DNA from: Acidimicrobiaceae bacterium | Lineage (GTDB): Bacteria; Actinomycetota; Acidimicrobiia; Acidimicrobiales; RAAP-2 | Assembly (NCBI GenBank): GCA_003167415.1 | Contig: PMTF01000009.1 | Location: 1-64,000 of the forward strand | Length of the DNA stretch: 64,000 bases | Direction of reading: 5' to 3' | Translations under genes and position numbers: made by a program | Shown here: piece by piece, positions 63,169 through 64,000 of the stretch | How positions within the stretch are numbered: position 1 is the stretch's first letter | Layout of the letters: each line of letters begins with the position of its first letter | The notes under the pieces: model-generated | What the model saw: only the letters and a program-made list of their open reading frames with translations | Database searches by the model: none | What the model was told of the DNA's origin: nothing

Positions 63169-64000
63169 ATGGACCTCACCTACCCCGCCGAGACTGAACC
63201 GTTCCGCAAAGAAGTGCGCTCGTGGCTAGAGGAGAATCTGCCCGACGGCTGGTTCGACGCCGATTTCACGATGAGCGCCGAGGAACGTCGCGTGTTCAAT
63301 GAGAATTGGAACGAGAAGCTCTTCGCCGGTGGCTGGATCTGTGCTGGGTGGCCCGTCGAATACGGCGGCAAGGGACTGACGTTGTTGCAACAGGTGGTCT
63401 TGAATGAAGAGTTCGCCAAGGCCGGGGCGCCCATGCGCGCCGACTTCTTCGGTGACACCCTGGTCGGTCCCACGATCCTGCAGTGGGGCACCGACGAGCA
63501 GAAGCGCGAGTTCATCCCCGGCATACTCCAGGGCAAGATCGCCTGGTGTCAAGGGTTCTCCGAGCCCGACGCCGGTTCGGACTTGGCGAGTCTGAAGACC
63601 AGTGCGGTCTTGGACGGCGATGAGTGGGTCATCAACGGCCAAAAGGTTTGGACGTCCCAGGCCCAGCACGCCGACTACGTCTTCTTGATGGTGCGCACTG
63701 ACCCCGACGCGCCCCAGCACGCCGGCATCAGTTACTTACTTGTCCCGATGCACCAAGCGGGCGTCGAAGTGCGGCCGATTATCCAGGTCGACGGCTCGGG
63801 CGACTTCAATGAGGTCTTCTTCACCAACGCGCGCTGTTCGAAGAACAACGCCGTGGGCGGCGTCAATAACGGCTGGAAGGTCGCCATGACCACGCTCGGC
63901 TTTGAACGCGGTGCGAGTTCCACAACCGGTTATCGGCGATTCCTCAAGGAGTGGGAAGAGATTGTCAAAGAAGCGACGCGACTGGGCAAGAACAACGACC
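63169..64000 (+). CDS. Acyl-CoA dehydrogenase, N-terminal part (cut by window end)
   Basis: The first 277 residues of an FAD-dependent acyl-CoA dehydrogenase, open at the right edge. It shows the helical N-terminal domain (FRKEVRSWLEENLPDGW), PVEYGGKGLTLLQQVVLNEE, the flavin/substrate-binding WCQGFSEPDAGSDLASLKT and INGQKVWTSQAQHADY, and the start of the C-terminal domain (TTLGFERGAS). The catalytic Glu lies beyond the window. It oxidises acyl-CoA to enoyl-CoA or a steroid-type substrate. With the thiolase at the other end of the window it hints at lipid degradation, but the two are far apart. Confidence 0.93.
   Translation, partial: MDLTYPAETEPFRKEVRSWLEENLPDGWFDADFTMSAEERRVFNENWNEKLFAGGWICAGWPVEYGGKGLTLLQQVVLNEEFAKAGAPMRADFFGDTLVGPTILQWGTDEQKREFIPGILQGKIAWCQGFSEPDAGSDLASLKTSAVLDGDEWVINGQKVWTSQAQHADYVFLMVRTDPDAPQHAGISYLLVPMHQAGVEVRPIIQVDGSGDFNEVFFTNARCSKNNAVGGVNNGWKVAMTTLGFERGASSTTGYRRFLKEWEEIVKEATRLGKNND

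Overview
The window reads as a chromosomal segment of a GC-rich actinobacterium, most likely of the class Acidimicrobiia (the class is inference). The evidence is: cofactor F420 genes; two tiny ribosomal proteins (bS22, bL37) known from actinobacterial ribosomes; frequent GTG starts; many 4-base ATGA/GTGA overlaps; and a gene order matching the Mycobacterium tuberculosis Rv1007-Rv1026 neighbourhood. Genes are dense. No gene-free stretch exceeds 300 bases; the longest gaps are about 2097-2329, 18454-18675 and 20140-20357. The last two flank a tnpB gene and look like element ends plus promoters; I see no gene in the first.

Layout. 1-278: 3' remnant of a tnpB element, directly upstream of a thiolase. 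1578-3422: GyrI-like protein, acetyltransferase, Trm112. 3527-6777: large membrane protein and CPBP protease, minus strand. 6849-8858: ftsH. 8844-18453: minus-strand envelope-glycan block (DUF5719 protein, GT2-membrane fusion, sugar-nucleotide reductase, three GT4 enzymes, beta-lactamase-fold hydrolase), much of it coupled by GTGA/ATGA overlaps. 18676-20139: a second tnpB type. 20358-21979: cofD-cofE for F420. 21980-23808: sugar-1-phosphate nucleotidyltransferase and an anchored Thr/Pro-tailed protein. 23826-25036: full-length tnpB related to the remnant at the left edge. 25122-25195: an unusual class I tRNA with anticodon UAA.

25284-39715 holds an NlpC/P60 hydrolase, an acetyltransferase, then ppx, DUF501, ftsB/divIC, eno, mazG, a SurA-like protein, mfd, pth, rplY, prs and a short glmU. 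39754-46425 holds a hydrolase, tRNA-Gln, a two-component system and a predicted redox module (Thr-rich anchored protein, ApbE, b-type cytochrome, NuoF-like flavoprotein, ferredoxin). 46486-52631 resumes the conserved block (bS22, ispE, rsmA, a PASTA-DPBB protein where mycobacteria have rpfB, tatD, metG, rsmI, bL37). 52637-59910 holds a phosphodiesterase, small membrane proteins, CtaG, a PfkB kinase, an M1 aminopeptidase, a GDT1 transporter and a methyltransferase. 59907-63066 is a second glycan/lipid cluster (alpha/alpha-toroid protein, methyltransferase, GT4). An acyl-CoA dehydrogenase runs off the right edge.

Points most worth checking: a 15-bp perfect hairpin inside the 3' part of tnpB with a compensatory base-pair change between copies (omega-RNA signature); the class I tRNA with a Leu-UAA anticodon; a GlmU without its acetyltransferase active site; the PASTA-DPBB protein in the rpfB slot; and the TCS-ApbE-cytochrome b-NuoF-like module lacking a recognisable flavinylation substrate.
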